Source of the DNA: Quercus robur
Taxonomy: Eukaryota; Streptophyta; Magnoliopsida; Fagales; Fagaceae
Direction of reading: 5' to 3'
Assembly: GCF_932294415.1 (NCBI RefSeq)
Contig: NC_065535.1
Location: 70,859,362 to 70,923,361 of the forward strand
DNA: 64,000 bases
This document shows, piece after piece, positions 1 through 11,493 of the stretch. Made by a program: the position numbers and the translations under genes. The notes beneath the pieces were generated by a model. The model was not told the DNA's origin and did no database searches. It saw only the letters and a program-made list of their open reading frames with translations. Numbering within the stretch: position 1 is the first letter of the stretch; each line of letters starts with the position of its first letter.

Positions 1-1344
1 AAGGAAATCAAAGAACAAAATATGTTTTTTCAATTAATTCATCTTTTCTTTCCATTTTCTTTTAACACAGTCTTTTTCAGACTAAGCAAAAGTACTTTTG
101 GTAATATTTCCTTTTATCTCTGTTTTTTGCAGAAATAAATTCATTATATAATGAAACCATATCCATTTCAAAGCTTTCATTCAAAACATTTAAAACTCTT
201 AATTGATTTGGGTAATCAGGGGTCTCAACAGGGGGAAAATCATAAATAGATGGACAAACAGATCTAGTGTCCTCTTCTTCTTCATTAGCAGTTCTGCCAT
301 ATGGAGAAGAAGTTTCAGGTTTAGTGGAATAGAAAACAATGCTAACTTGGGAGTTAGTGGCAACTCCTTTTAGTCTCAAATCAGGTTTTTCAAAATTCTT
401 TTGCAAAAATTCATTGAGATCTTGATCTCTTTTTGAAATACTTTCAGATCTAGCAAAGGAATGTCTTCCTTCGTTGATCCTTAAAGGTTGGTTGTTTTGA
501 AAACTTATTTTAACAGTACCATCAAAATATTGTTGAATATATGTGAGATCTAGTTCATCAAAAATAGGTTTAGCAAGAGGGGATTCTTGTTCCAACAACC
601 ATTCAGTAGGAAGCTTAACATCTTGCCATTGAATCATTTTTGGAACTTGAACTTTAGCATTAGGGGTTGAACATTGGATTAACATGGTTTCATCAAAGGG
701 TTCTCTATTAATCTTAGCACTAAGATTCAATTGAGTACCCAAATGTCTATAATAAATACAATAAATCAAAGCAAAAGGCTTACTACCTTCTTCCATGTGA
801 TAAGTACCAGATGAAGCAATATTCAGAGTTAAAGTTTTAACGATATTAGGATCATCCAAAGCAAGAGTAATGTTAGGATAACCGTTGAAATATGCAAGAC
901 TATCATACAAAGAAGCAGTAATCATACAAAGAATACTATCTTTAAAGTTCTTAAATCTAGCATCTCTTAAACACATGAGAACAGAAGCACTTATTCCTTT
1001 TCTACTAAGTGGTTTAATAGCAACTTGAACCATACCAATATGCAAATAACTGAATTTTTAACAATAAACACATTAATATTTGTTTTAGAAAACAAACAAC
1101 ATTTTTCATGAGTTTTAGAAATAGAAAATGTTTGTTCAATAGTTTTGACTTTGTAAGTGGGATGAAAAGTAGTTTCAGCCCAACTAGTTTTGTAAAAAGT
1201 TTTAGTATCAACTTTAGGAATATTCCATTTCTAGAAATCAGGGAGCTCATGTTCTTCAATAGTGTGGTCTTCTTCATTTACAATATCAGGAGGACAACCA
1301 GTCCTAGAGCTGACAGAGGAGTTGGATCTCCACAATCTATCCAT
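1..1344 (-). pseudogene. Movement protein, pararetrovirus-like copy A (broken)
   Basis: Minus-strand remnant of a 30K-type movement protein from an endogenous caulimovirid-like element; the family moves viral nucleic acid through plasmodesmata. Reading starts at an ATG at 1344, the first ATG after the primer-site leader. A TAG stop follows after about 36 codons and a frameshift lies near 1045-1050. A long frame then runs to 77, after which several stops follow up to the window edge. It is collinear with copy B at 17466-18720, which carries different breaks, so the two are independent decayed copies of one gene. The assignment rests on position (primer site, leader, then this ORF ahead of coat and protease regions) and on general family appearance, not on a search. 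An alternative is an LTR retroelement that carries a movement protein. Confidence 0.6.
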
Positions 1345-1629
1345 ACTATCCTAGGTTCAACACTCAATTATCATGTTTTTCTTAACACCGTTACATTTCG
1401 TAACACATACCCTAAGCAACCTTATACCTCTCATGCCCTACACGCCCTTTCTTGGCTCAAACGGGCCTTATAGTTCGATTCTTGGAATTCACTTTACGAC
1501 TAGGGTGGCGCCAATGACGGTAAGAAGGGAACACAACAAATGAGTATCAAAGTTTCGGGTAGACACGGACAGAAAGACAAAGAACACAACAACACTATCA
1601 CCAGCCAGAAAAGAATGGCTCTGATACCA
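1345..1629 (-). other. Viral-type leader with tRNA-Met primer site, copy A
   Basis: The minus-strand motif TGGTATCAGAGCC at 1629-1617 is the initiator-tRNA-Met primer binding site used by caulimovirids and many plant LTR retrotransposons. About 270 bases of leader separate it from the movement-protein ATG. The same leader occurs at 18721-19005 (minus) and, inverted, at 19418-19672 (plus). The bases just upstream of the primer site do not end in CA, as an LTR end would, which favours a pararetroviral intergenic region over an LTR. Confidence 0.7.
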
Positions 1630-2166
1630 CAAAGGGGGAAGGTCATAGTGTTGAAGGCGGAAGCACAATATAATATATTGAAAGTAAAATAAACAAAGTA
1701 GAACCAGCCAAGAAGGCGGTAGCAACAAATATATTAAACACAAAGCTGAAAACACTTGTTATTGAAAATAGAACAAAACACTTACAGCAGTAGTGGTAGT
1801 TACAAGATCTCAACAGTTTAATAGTTACAACGCTTGAACTAGTTCTAGTTACAAGATTTGTAGGGAAAGTAATAGGAGTTTTGTCCTTAACATAAGGGAC
1901 AACCCCCCTTAAATAGGCAAAATTTTTCGGAGTGAACAATACCATTTATAGTAAAAGTGAATAGTGAACAGTGAACAGTAATCCATGAACATTAATCGGT
2001 GAACAGTAAAAAGTCAATAGTAATTTTCACTTTTTTGACTTAAATCATTATGAGAAAGAGCATAGTGGAATTCTTAGTTCAGGCTTCATCCTTTGGCATT
2101 TTATGCTGAAAGAAACATGAGGAATCTTCAAAAACAACATCATTGGTGTGGGCCATTAGTGTCATA
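1630..2166 (-). promoter_or_regulatory. Pararetrovirus-like intergenic/promoter region, copy A
   Basis: Reading on the minus strand towards the primer site, TATA-like boxes occur at about 1951-1944 (TATAAATG) and 1917-1908 (CTATTTAAGG). Upstream lie several TGTTCACT-type short repeats (1940-2010). This is where a 35S-like promoter would sit. About 120 bases next to the primer site are shared with copy B. The upstream limit is the probable Helitron junction at 2166/2167. The role is inferred from position. Confidence 0.45.
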
Positions 2167-2385
2167 CTAGTGTTTAACCTGCGCAGTGCGTGGGATCATT
2201 TTATGAATTAGAAAACAATCAACTTAATATAAGAATACATTAAAATTCAAAATTCGTCAAGGGCATGTTGTACAGCCTCTCATTTGTCATACTTGTACGT
2301 CATGCTATCTATAAAATACAATATCACTCTATTTAAAATCAACTCCAATTTTCTTTTATAGAATTTAAGAAATACATATCATATG

Positions 2386-2810
2386 GTAGATAAAAATATG
2401 GCTTGCCAAGTAATATAATTCTTAATAAAAACTTGAATTTTTATATATAAAAAGGCAGTAATATATTTGTATCTAAAAAATCTTGGGATTTTAAGAGAAT
2501 GTACATAAGCAAATAAGTTAAAAAACTTAAAGTTGAAAGCTAAAAGCTAATCCAAATGGTTATCATGGTAGACAAAAATTTGGCTTGCCAAGTAATATAA
2601 TTCTTAATAAAAACTTGAATTTTTATATATAAAAAGGCAGTAATATATTTGTATCTAAAAGATCTTGGGATTTTATGAGAATGTACATAAGCAAATAAGT
2701 TAAAAAACTTAAAGTTGAAAGCTAAAAGCTAATCCAAATGGTTATCATGGTAGATAAAAATTTGGCTTGCCAAGTAATATAATTCTTAATAAAAAATTGA
2801 ATTTTTAATA
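2386..2810. repeat. 182 bp tandem repeat, about 2.3 copies
   Basis: The phrase GCTTGCCAAGTAATATAATT recurs at 2401, 2583 and 2765, a period of about 182 bases, with nearly identical sequence between. It lies near the 3' end of the Helitron-like element. No coding potential. Confidence 0.85.
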
Positions 2811-3616
2811 TATTTTGACAGCATTATTTGCGCGTTTGACATATTGTAAGAGTTAGAAAAACTGTAAAACTTTAGTAATAGAGCTACTACAATATTCAGC
2901 TTTATTGTTTTATGTTTTTGTCAAATTACCGTCAATAGTGCTTTGGGGTTCATTTGGTTTCAATTGGCATGACATTTATGTTCCTTATCAGTTAGATTTT
3001 ATTTAAGGCTTAATCATAACTTCATGTATTTAATTTAATTTAATTTTTTTTGAGAATTCAATATCTTACAATGATTTATTTGCATGTGAATCTTATGGCG
3101 GCGAAATGTGGATTAAAGAGTAATTAACACTGCAAATCTTTGATACCCTTTGCAGCTTCAGCTTTGTGGTCATGCCACATTGGCTGCTGCACACACAATC
3201 TTTGAATGTATTCTACAATGTGAAACTCAAAGAATAAGAGGTGTCCTCCAACCAAACATGATTTACTAAATGAATTACATACAATTTTTGTCAACTTAAT
3301 AGCAATCACATTCATTTTTTTATTAAAGAAATTTCACCCACCAGCAACCATAGAGTTACAACAGCAAAATATATTTTTTGCAATTATCTTCCATTAAAAT
3401 AAAAGTTTAAAGTAGCCAACCTTGGTAATTATGCAGATAGAGTGGAATATTAACTAAAATCTAAGAGATAATCAACCTTGTATAAAAAAATTACACTTTC
3501 ACTTTCAAAGTTCTACAATTTCAATCACTCTTCAAAAACAACAGAACAGGTAGGATGGAACTTTGGTTGCACGACTCTCTTATAGGAGTCTATTTTCTTT
3601 GATTTGACTTAGCTTG

Positions 3617-3636
3617 ACTTACTTGACTCAACGTTT

Positions 3637-3675
<39 letters not shown>

Positions 3676-3682
3676 ATATGTA
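3617..3682 (+). pseudogene. Organelle-type trnM-CAU fragment lacking the D arm
   Basis: The stretch resembles plastid elongator tRNA-Met(CAU) as I recall it. The anticodon arm with TTTCATACGG, the variable loop and the T arm with GGTTCAAATCC are nearly intact. The 5' acceptor strand is recognisable at 3617-3630. Only about 66 bases are present against 73 expected, and the missing part falls in the D arm. It is therefore a nuclear copy of plastid DNA, or of the plastid-derived mitochondrial copy, and not a working tRNA gene. Confidence 0.6.
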
Positions 3683-6600
3683 AAACCGGTTGAAACCCGT
3701 GTTTTTGCTAGCATGATAGCAAGTACAGATTGGCAGCAAGGAGTCAACTGAATGACCAAAGCATTGGTAAGTCCTTTGTTGTACTGGAGATCCCTATGCA
3801 AAAATTACCCATTGCACAACAACCATACACACCCCAAAAAATTTAGTTCAAAATTCAGAAAGTTACATGTCAGAGATTATAGTATAGTTCTGAAAAGCAA
3901 TAAAAAGTCCCCTGTTATCTCAAAATAGCATTTTTGGCCTCTGAACTTCATTTATATTTACATATATTAATTTATATGTTTTATCCACGTATTTTATTTT
4001 TTGGCATCAACCAAGTGGGGCCTTAGTTTCTGAACTGAACCCAGATCAAAAACTACACTAAAAATCATATCAAAAACAAAACAAAAACTCTCCCCTTTTA
4101 CAATCAAACATCCCTCTTCACCCATGTATCAATAGATCAAGGAAATCTCAATCCTGGCATAGAAGCATCAATGTACTTATTCCACTAATAAAATAAGTTT
4201 ATGTACACAAAATTCCAAAAGCTTAAAGACACAATAAAATCATAATGGCCTATTCATTATTAGATGAATGGTAAGGGAGAGTTAAGAGCTCTTGCATTTA
4301 TATACACAATATTCTGTAAATAACTTCCTTAAAATACTAATGGATGAAATCATGAAACTCCATTAACTTATTCTATAACCCACTGGTAGATACTTTTTAA
4401 GAAGAAAATCAATCAAACATATAGATCATGAGAGCATATTTCAATATCATAATTACAAAATCAAATGGTACCAAAATATTTTGACCAACGAATCCAAAGA
4501 AATAAAAAAAAAGCAATACAAATTCTGTTAGGTTCAAACAGTAACATAATAATTGGTAAGAAGTAAATCACAGCCATAACAGTTGAGCCAAACACTTCAT
4601 TATTTTTCTCTTTTACGCTAACATTTTCTCAAAATTAGTACTCTTCTTCAAACTACTAAATCTGAGATCTCTTACTAAACCTGAGATCTTTTAGATAATC
4701 CATTCAAGCATTGTATTACTTCTATGCTCATCTGGTCCTTTAAAACTGGATGAAAAGTATGTAAGGATTTTCATAAAAAAAGAAAAAGAAAAAAGGAGCC
4801 TTACATAACTGGTCTCGCATTCCTGTAGCAAATTTTAAACATTCTTATAGTATCATGTATTTTTAGATGATACTGTATAGCCTATGCATTCTCTCTTACT
4901 CAATCTCTCGTCTCAAATACACAATCCTTTTTTATTCTTTTTTTGTCACTCAAACACGCATGACCTGTGTTAGGTGTTAAAAAAAATATTATTTTAATAT
5001 GGTGTCTTGTAAAATAAAGAATGTGATGTAAGGACTCTTGTAAGACTAGTAATGTAAAATAAATCAAATGGCCTTTTGGTGAGACAATGCATTTTTTTTT
5101 TTTTATAAGCAGTTGGGTATGCTCTTAACAGAGTATGAACTAAGACAATATATAACAATTATCAAAATCATTAAGACTTGACATGTGCACAAAATCCAAA
5201 ATATTCATCACATAATTAGGTTTTGAATTGTAAAAGATAGAAAAAGAATACAATATCGAAAAGTAGTTTCACTTAAACAATTTTAGGATAACTCTGATAA
5301 TCTTTTAAAACAACTTTTAAAAAAATCAAAACATAATGCAACAAAAAAACTACTTGGCAATATGGTATTTCTTTCATGGACTAATTGAGAACACTAACAT
5401 ACCATACACAAATGATACATGTTTTTGATAAAGATGTTCACAAAGAACACAATTGAAGGATGATTCTTTCATATCCAAGTGAGAAGCATTTAAGAAATAG
5501 GGCACCAAATGTCCAGGACAATATTTCCTAACAACTACAATGGAGTAATGAAACTGGTGCAATCAATCATATAATTTGTACGATGTTTCTCCGCATATTT
5601 TCAATGGATTTTAAAAAGGGACCATTCAGAAACAACAGAGACAAATTCAAAATCAAAGCGACCCAAATATGCAAAATCGATTCTAGATACCTAAAACCAA
5701 TTTATGCCAAGCCAGCTAATCTAAACAAAATTTCTAACCAAAACCCCTTAATCAAAACTAAATCTAACCCATCTATTTAAACTAATTAAACAAATCCACA
5801 AATATTCACTCTGCAATTTGAAATCATTTCAGAAACATCAAACAAAATCTGTCATAGATTAATTTAAAATAGATAAAAATTGAATAGAAAATTGTTAACA
5901 ATTAGTCATATTTTATAGAAAATTTTAAGAACTTAACACAATTATTTTTTTCCTATAATTGTAGCAGTAAGTATATGAAAAATTGACAATCAAAATCAAA
6001 TTAAAAAAAATCAAACTTCTTCAATCTCCCTCACGCTCTCGGAGATGTCTGTTTTTCTGTCCTCTAAATTGTATTTAAGAGTGTGGTTTAGAGGGAAAAA
6101 AAAAGTAAAAAAGGAAGATAGATCTTGAATCAAAATCAATTCAATTAAATACCCAAACCTAAGACTAAATTAACTCAAACATTTAAAGCAATATTAAAAA
6201 AAAATTACCGATAAAGGTTTTTGGCGTTCTGATAGGAAGATGTTTGATTTCTTTGGTTACCAATGCTCTTTTTGAATAACGAACTCACGTTCTCTCTTAT
6301 TTCTCTGTCTTTGCCTCTCCAAACCTAAATCATATATAACCCCAAATTTCAAAAAATCAAAATCAAAACCTAATGTAACCCAAATACCTAAATTAAAATC
6401 AATCCACCAAATTTCTCAAATTTCCCAAATAATCAAAACAGAATCACTTATAACTCAAATAACATAATGAGAACCAAATATAACCTAAAGACCCAAACAA
6501 ATATCAAAGCCTGATCAAAATCTCAAATTGAAAAGCGAAGAGAAAAACTTAATTTGAATACCAAAATAGAAACCAATCCAAACAAAATATCAAACCCTAA

Positions 6601-7335
6601 TCATAATTAAAAAAAAAAAAACTTAAATCGAAGATAAAAACTCACTGGTAGTGGTTCCAGCCTCTCTCTATCTTCCCCTGCATGAGACTTTTTTTTTATA
6701 AAAAAATTCTCCTCCAAACAGTAGAAAAAATGGCAGATCAACTGTTTTTTATTGTTTTTTATAGTTGTTCTAAACGGTATATGACGGCGGTGGGATGCTG
6801 AAGGAGTGAGAGAGCAGCGATGGGCTATGGTTTAGGGTTTTAAGAATTGAGAGAGGCAGAGAAAATGGCTTCAATGTGGAGAAAGAGGCAAAGAAGAAGA
6901 AAAAGTTTATCGGGAGTGGGTCGTTTTGGGTTTTTTGTGTAAATCAGGCTTTCAAACGTTGTAATGATCGGGATTTTGGTTGGATTTTACCGTAAAATTG
7001 GCAGAATCGATGCAGAGTTCACCATTCTGCCTCATCCTCTCTCTATTTCATCGCCCCTCTCTCTCTGCTTCTTTCCCCGTGTGCTTGTCACCTCCTTCTC
7101 TTTCATCGCCTCTCTAATTCTATTTCTGTGTAACCTTAAATTTTAACCGATTAAATTTTTATTATTATTTATAATGAGAGCCTTTAAATGGTGTGTAGCA
7201 TTCCTAAAAAATATAATGTATCGCTTTTTAAAGTGAAGCCTATCTGAATTTTAGATAGGCATTTTTCCTATTTGTCACCACCTCCTTAATTGTAGGAATC
7301 CACTTTCTCTCAGCTTCTGCTATTATATATATAGA

Positions 7336-7621
7336 TAATAGTGGAATCTTCAGCAGGCTAAACATTGTAACATTTTGGCCATTGTGCGGGCCAGACAAAT
7401 AGGGGAATCAATCTTTCAATCAGTCATCTGTTGAATCATGAGTATATTCTTCATCATGACCAAACAGTTTCTAACTGCAAGGGTAACATGGGGAATAAAC
7501 TTTATCTGGTAGATGGGAATTCATTAAAATAGTAGTGCTTTAGTAGTAACAATTTACCATTATCAATGACTTATGGGGCCAATTAGTGATAGCAATAGCA
7601 ATAACCTAAGGAGGCCATTCA
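7336..7621 (-). other. Pararetrovirus-like 3' non-coding region, copy B
   Basis: About 285 bases between the last decayed frame of copy B and the Helitron junction. I see no ORF and no copy of the leader or promoter sequence found at 1630-2166. An LTR-type element would be expected to repeat that sequence here. Confidence 0.4.
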
Positions 7622-8968
7622 TTAATCAGTGGAAGGAGCATCAGATGGATAACCATCATAAGGGTCCCATGGAGGATCATTATTGCATTCATGCTCATGG
7701 TAGATGGCATATTGATAACAGAATCCACAATATAGAAGTGGCTTAAACTCCGGAGTTTTCCTTGGATTGAGAAGACTTCTTGGATTACAATGATCTGCTA
7801 TCCACAAGTGAGCAATGGCATTAGCATAGGGTCTGGGACCAAAAACAGAAATTCTATCTATGCTACCTATGAAATGATAATCTTTCTATAGATTCTGAGC
7901 AACATCAAGAATTTGATTATTGAAATAATTTCTTCAACATTCTGCAAGAGCATAAGGATCTTTGAAGGACAAGTGAGAATTTCCTTCAAACCATTGTCCT
8001 TGGTGAGTATGACCATTAATGAGAATGAGATGCTTTGAGGGTTGGACATTCATCCAGTTTTCTCTTTCCCATTTTGGCAAAGTGCTCCAGCATCTGATGG
8101 AAACAAAAGGGCTTTCAAACCATCTAATAGCAGTCTGAATAATTTGTGGAAGCTGGCTAGCTTGGTCAAGACTCATTAATTTTATGAACCTGACAAAGCC
8201 ATATTCAAACATTTGGGAAAGCCAGTTAGGATCCCTATCATCATCATCTGAATCAGCAGCATCATATGAACCATCATCATAATTGATCAGGAGACCAAGA
8301 AATGGATGTTTCTTTTCATACACTCTGAGACTACTCCCAAAGTGTTCTTCCCAGTCCAACTGGATAAAGATGTTGTCAAATTCATCTAAATCATCTGGAT
8401 TAGGTATAGTAGTTGTAACAAGTTTCTTGAAATATTTGTACCATAGGTCAAAAGACCTAAACATAGCCTTGCTTTCTAGAATACAAGATTGTATATCTGT
8501 TGGCAAGTTGGCAATAGAACTTCTTAACAGAGATTGGGTCTTAAGACTCAATCTAGCATAACCAGTGCCCATTATAGCCTTTTTATTCATTGAATGGATT
8601 TCCTCTTTGCCAAAGAGTTGACTAGTATAGGGATCATTTGTGTAAGTATCATTTGTAATATTTGGGTGGTTAATAAGATGGCTTCTAAAAGCCTCATTTT
8701 CGGAAACAAGGTTAGCATAGTGGCTAGTATAAGCCTCATTTTGTGCAGTTAAGTTAAGAAAGTAGATTTCAAGTGCTTGGAGGGTTTTCTGAAAAAGGGT
8801 GTGGCGATATAGGGAAAAAGTGGCATGGAGGTTATTAAGAATAAATTTAATGGAATCTGGTAGCTCACTATAAACTCTATTATGAAACTGCAAAGTTCTA
8901 GATAAAACTTCCTGTAAAGCAATAACCATGTCACCACTGGAATATGTCACCTCTGCCGAGACAAATTC
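7622..8968 (-). pseudogene. Unrecognised 3' region of the pararetrovirus-like polyprotein
   Basis: One continuous minus-strand reading frame of about 449 codons, interrupted only by TGA at 7936-7934 and TAG near 7892, and closed by TAA at 7622. It is in the same frame as the protease segment upstream. The predicted chain is mostly helical and moderately acidic, with an Asp-rich patch (SDDDDRD) about 240 codons in and a Cys/His-containing tail near 7700. I do not recognise a domain. It contains none of the reverse transcriptase or RNase H motifs that should follow the protease in a caulimovirid. It could be a transactivator/inclusion-body-like product or a lineage-specific protein. Confidence 0.5.
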
Positions 8969-9409
8969 CTAAAGGGATGTTGATCCGTTGGGTTTTACTC
9001 CAGAAGATGCACATTCATGCATTACAAAAGGTTGTCTTGCTGGGAGCCTTTTGTCTTGAGAATAGCCATATGCAGGAGCTTTTCCCTTGTTCCTCCTCTT
9101 TGCCGAGGAAGTCATATTAATCCGCTTACTAGTGGTATAAGTATGATTATGCCACTTACCAGTGGTACTTATCAATGCACCATGCTCCGATTTCTGCAAA
9201 GTAACATTGAGAATGTTAGGACAATCAGTAGTAGTTAATATTTTGGCATTATGAATATTACCTTTAAAAACATCCGTGAAATGCATCCTCGGTTTTTGAA
9301 TAAGCGCATTAGTAAGAAAGTCTTCAGTAGAAGACAGGTTAACAATGTGTCTATTCTTATGCCAAAAATCATTAGGAACATTGAAGCAAGCATCATCAAT
9401 CAGAATTTT
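8969..9409 (-). pseudogene. Post-protease segment of the copy B polyprotein
   Basis: In frame with the protease segment across a TAG at 9412-9410, and with the 3' region across a TAG at 8971-8969. The first 40 codons resemble the short linker that leads into reverse transcriptase in caulimovirid polyproteins (FWHK followed by a HIV-type strand). The sequence then departs, with a basic Ser/Lys/Arg-rich stretch and no palm-domain motif. It looks like the point where a reverse transcriptase region was lost or was never present. Confidence 0.45.
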
Positions 9410-10120
9410 CTAAAAATTATCAATTTTTGATTGCAACAATTTATCAGAAATTTGTTCAGCAATTTTCTTGTATCTAACTTCTTGTTGAAGGAAGTTAAGG
9501 TGTTTGGTTTTAGCACGAATTAGATTTAAAGCAGCATTAGTATCAATTTCAAACTTTGAAGCAAATTTGAATTTTACTTTTTGTCCAAAAGGATCAGTAG
9601 TAAATCCATCATGTTCAACAATAAAAGGATACAAAGCATTTATAAATGGCAAACCAAGAATCACTTTATCAATCTTGTTTTTAACAAGAATAGAAGGAAT
9701 CTTGAAACAGACATTACCATGGCAAACATTAGCACTATTCAATTCATATTTAATCTTCATTTGAGTACCATTAGCAGAAACCAATCTTTCAGTTGATTTT
9801 TCAAAATATTTTGAAGGAATTAATTCCTCTTGGATACAATTCATATCCGCACCAAAATCAATTATAGCAATAACAATAAAATGATAATCATGAGAAACAA
9901 CAATTTTAACTTTTGTAAACCATTTTGGAGGAAGTACTTTATTAACAAAATTAAGTTGAGAATTATCAACAATACCTTTATCAGAAAGAAGAGCCTGTTG
10001 ACTGGATTCATCTCCATCTTTGTGCTCATCTTGTTCATTTTGTTCATTATCAAATTTATCAAGAATTTTATCAATTTTTAACAATAACAATTCTTGTTTA
10101 AGATTATTGTTATCACTTTA
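9410..10120 (-). pseudogene. Retropepsin-like aspartic protease region, copy B
   Basis: A 226-codon segment with the layout of a retroviral-type aspartic protease: a strand-rich region, the active-site-like motif IDFGAD at about 9864-9847, then a flap-like region and the hydrophobic ILGLPF motif about 80 residues later. In this family the protease would cut the polyprotein. The usual active site is D-[ST]-G; here the middle residue is Phe, so the site is probably dead. It joins the coat-protein segment through a frameshift near 10115, where two frames overlap. Part of a decayed polyprotein. Confidence 0.6.
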
Positions 10121-11478
10121 ATGTTTTGAAATTCATTTTTTAATTCAATTATCTCTTGTTTAACAATAGTGATTTCATGTTGCAAATCATTAACAGTTAA
10201 ATCTTTGGATTTCTTTTTATTAAATCTTTCCAAAGTTTTTTCAAAGTTTATCGTTGATTTTAGTTTTTTACTAGTTTCATTTTTTATTAAGTTTTTCTTA
10301 AGCTTATCCAAATATTCTTTTTGTAATTCAGGTTTTTCAATTTGACTTATCAATTTAATCAATAAACTTTCATTTTCTTCACTTTTAGTCAGAACATTAA
10401 TAGATTTAATAAAATTACAACAGGAATCTCTACAATCAATTTTAACATTAGGTGAATCAGAGGAATCATCAACTGATTGATAGCAAGAATCAGATGAAGA
10501 AGAAAAATCATCTTCCAAAGAATTAGACGAGTTGTTTGATTCAAGGATTCTGAATAATTCTTCTTGATCTTTATAATCAATATTTAACATGTTAAACTTG
10601 TTTTTTAACTTACCAGGTTTTTGTTTGCAATCTTTATTGTAGTGTCCAGGTTTACCACAGTTAAAACATTTACCTTTACTTGGTCTTTGTTTATCATATT
10701 TTTTAGAAATATTTTTCCCTTTAGCATAAAAATCATTAGGTTTAACAAAATTGGTTTTGTATTTTTTATGGCTATAACTTTTGTGAATTTTATCATGTTT
10801 CTTCCATTTTTGCCTAGAAGGAGCAATCAGGGGCAACCCATACTGTTCACAAAAATTACCCATTTCATATTTAGCTTTTTTTTCTTTTTTTTTTTTAAAT
10901 TGGTATTTTAAAAGTTTTTCATCATTACAAATTTTAATACCAAGTTTTTTAATAGTGCTTAAAATATCACCATAAGTTAAATTATCATAATCAATAGAAT
11001 CATTTTTAGCAATTAACTCTTGTTTTACCTTATGAGCAAAGATAGGAGGCAGACCATCAATAAACTTTTCTTTCCAATAAGGCTTGTAACAATCTTTCTG
11101 AAGCATTACTCTGGAAATGAAAACATCTTGGTACCATCTGTGATCAGACATAGTAGGACATCTCAAATTATTCAGATAATCAGAAATGCGGGATGAAATA
11201 TTAGATGGAGTTCCAACAAAATGTTTGAGGATAGTATAGACCAAGGTATTAACACCATCAGGAAAACCTTTGCCAATACTTTCATTAAAAATGGGCAAAC
11301 CTTCATCATTCTTTTTAATAGCATGTTTAATAGATTCTCTGGAATCTTCTGTGAGATATGAATCCCACCATCCACGAAGAGTGCCAGAAAAACCAGTTGC
11401 AAGGAGGTCAACAATTTCAGGCTGGTCAAGATTATGGTTATTAATATAAGCAATTCCTACAATTGACATATGACCCAT
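10078..11478 (-). pseudogene. Coat-protein-like region with CCHC zinc knuckle, copy B
   Basis: A 466-codon frame. The N-terminal 190 residues are a helical domain of the kind that precedes zinc knuckles in plant pararetrovirus and retroelement polyproteins. A Lys-rich stretch follows, then a CCHC knuckle (CFNCGKPGHYNKDC, about 10671-10630), an acidic Ser/Asp patch and a Lys-rich coiled region. In the family this part packages the genome. It is in frame with the segment upstream across TAG at 11496-11494 and loses frame downstream near 10115. A gag protein of a retrotransposon is the alternative reading. Confidence 0.6.
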
Positions 11479-11493
11479 TTTATTAATGATTTC

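Larger units (their letters stand above)
2167..7335 (-). mobile_element. Probable non-autonomous Helitron, about 5.2 kb
   Basis: The minus strand ends at 2167 in CTAG, eight bases or so beyond an imperfect GC-rich hairpin (about 2171-2196). It starts at 7335 with TCTATATATATAATAG. The flanking bases are A before the TC and T after the CTAG, as expected for Helitron insertion between A and T without target duplication. I find no Rep/helicase coding sequence and no convincing gene in the 5.2 kb, only short chance ORFs. It contains a 182 bp tandem repeat (2386-2810), an organelle tRNA fragment (3617-3682) and long AT-rich stretches. The outer flanks both belong to the pararetrovirus-like intergenic region, so it appears to have landed there. 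The 5' end is less certain than the 3' end. Confidence 0.5.

Noticed and set aside
1630..2166. Reading the region as an LTR of a Ty3/gypsy element
   Set aside because: No CA end before the primer site and no second copy near 7336-7621; not fully excluded.
9800..10700. CRISPR-like or bacterial features
   Set aside because: The repeats seen are microsatellites or plant transposons; spliced genes and plant families rule out a prokaryotic source.
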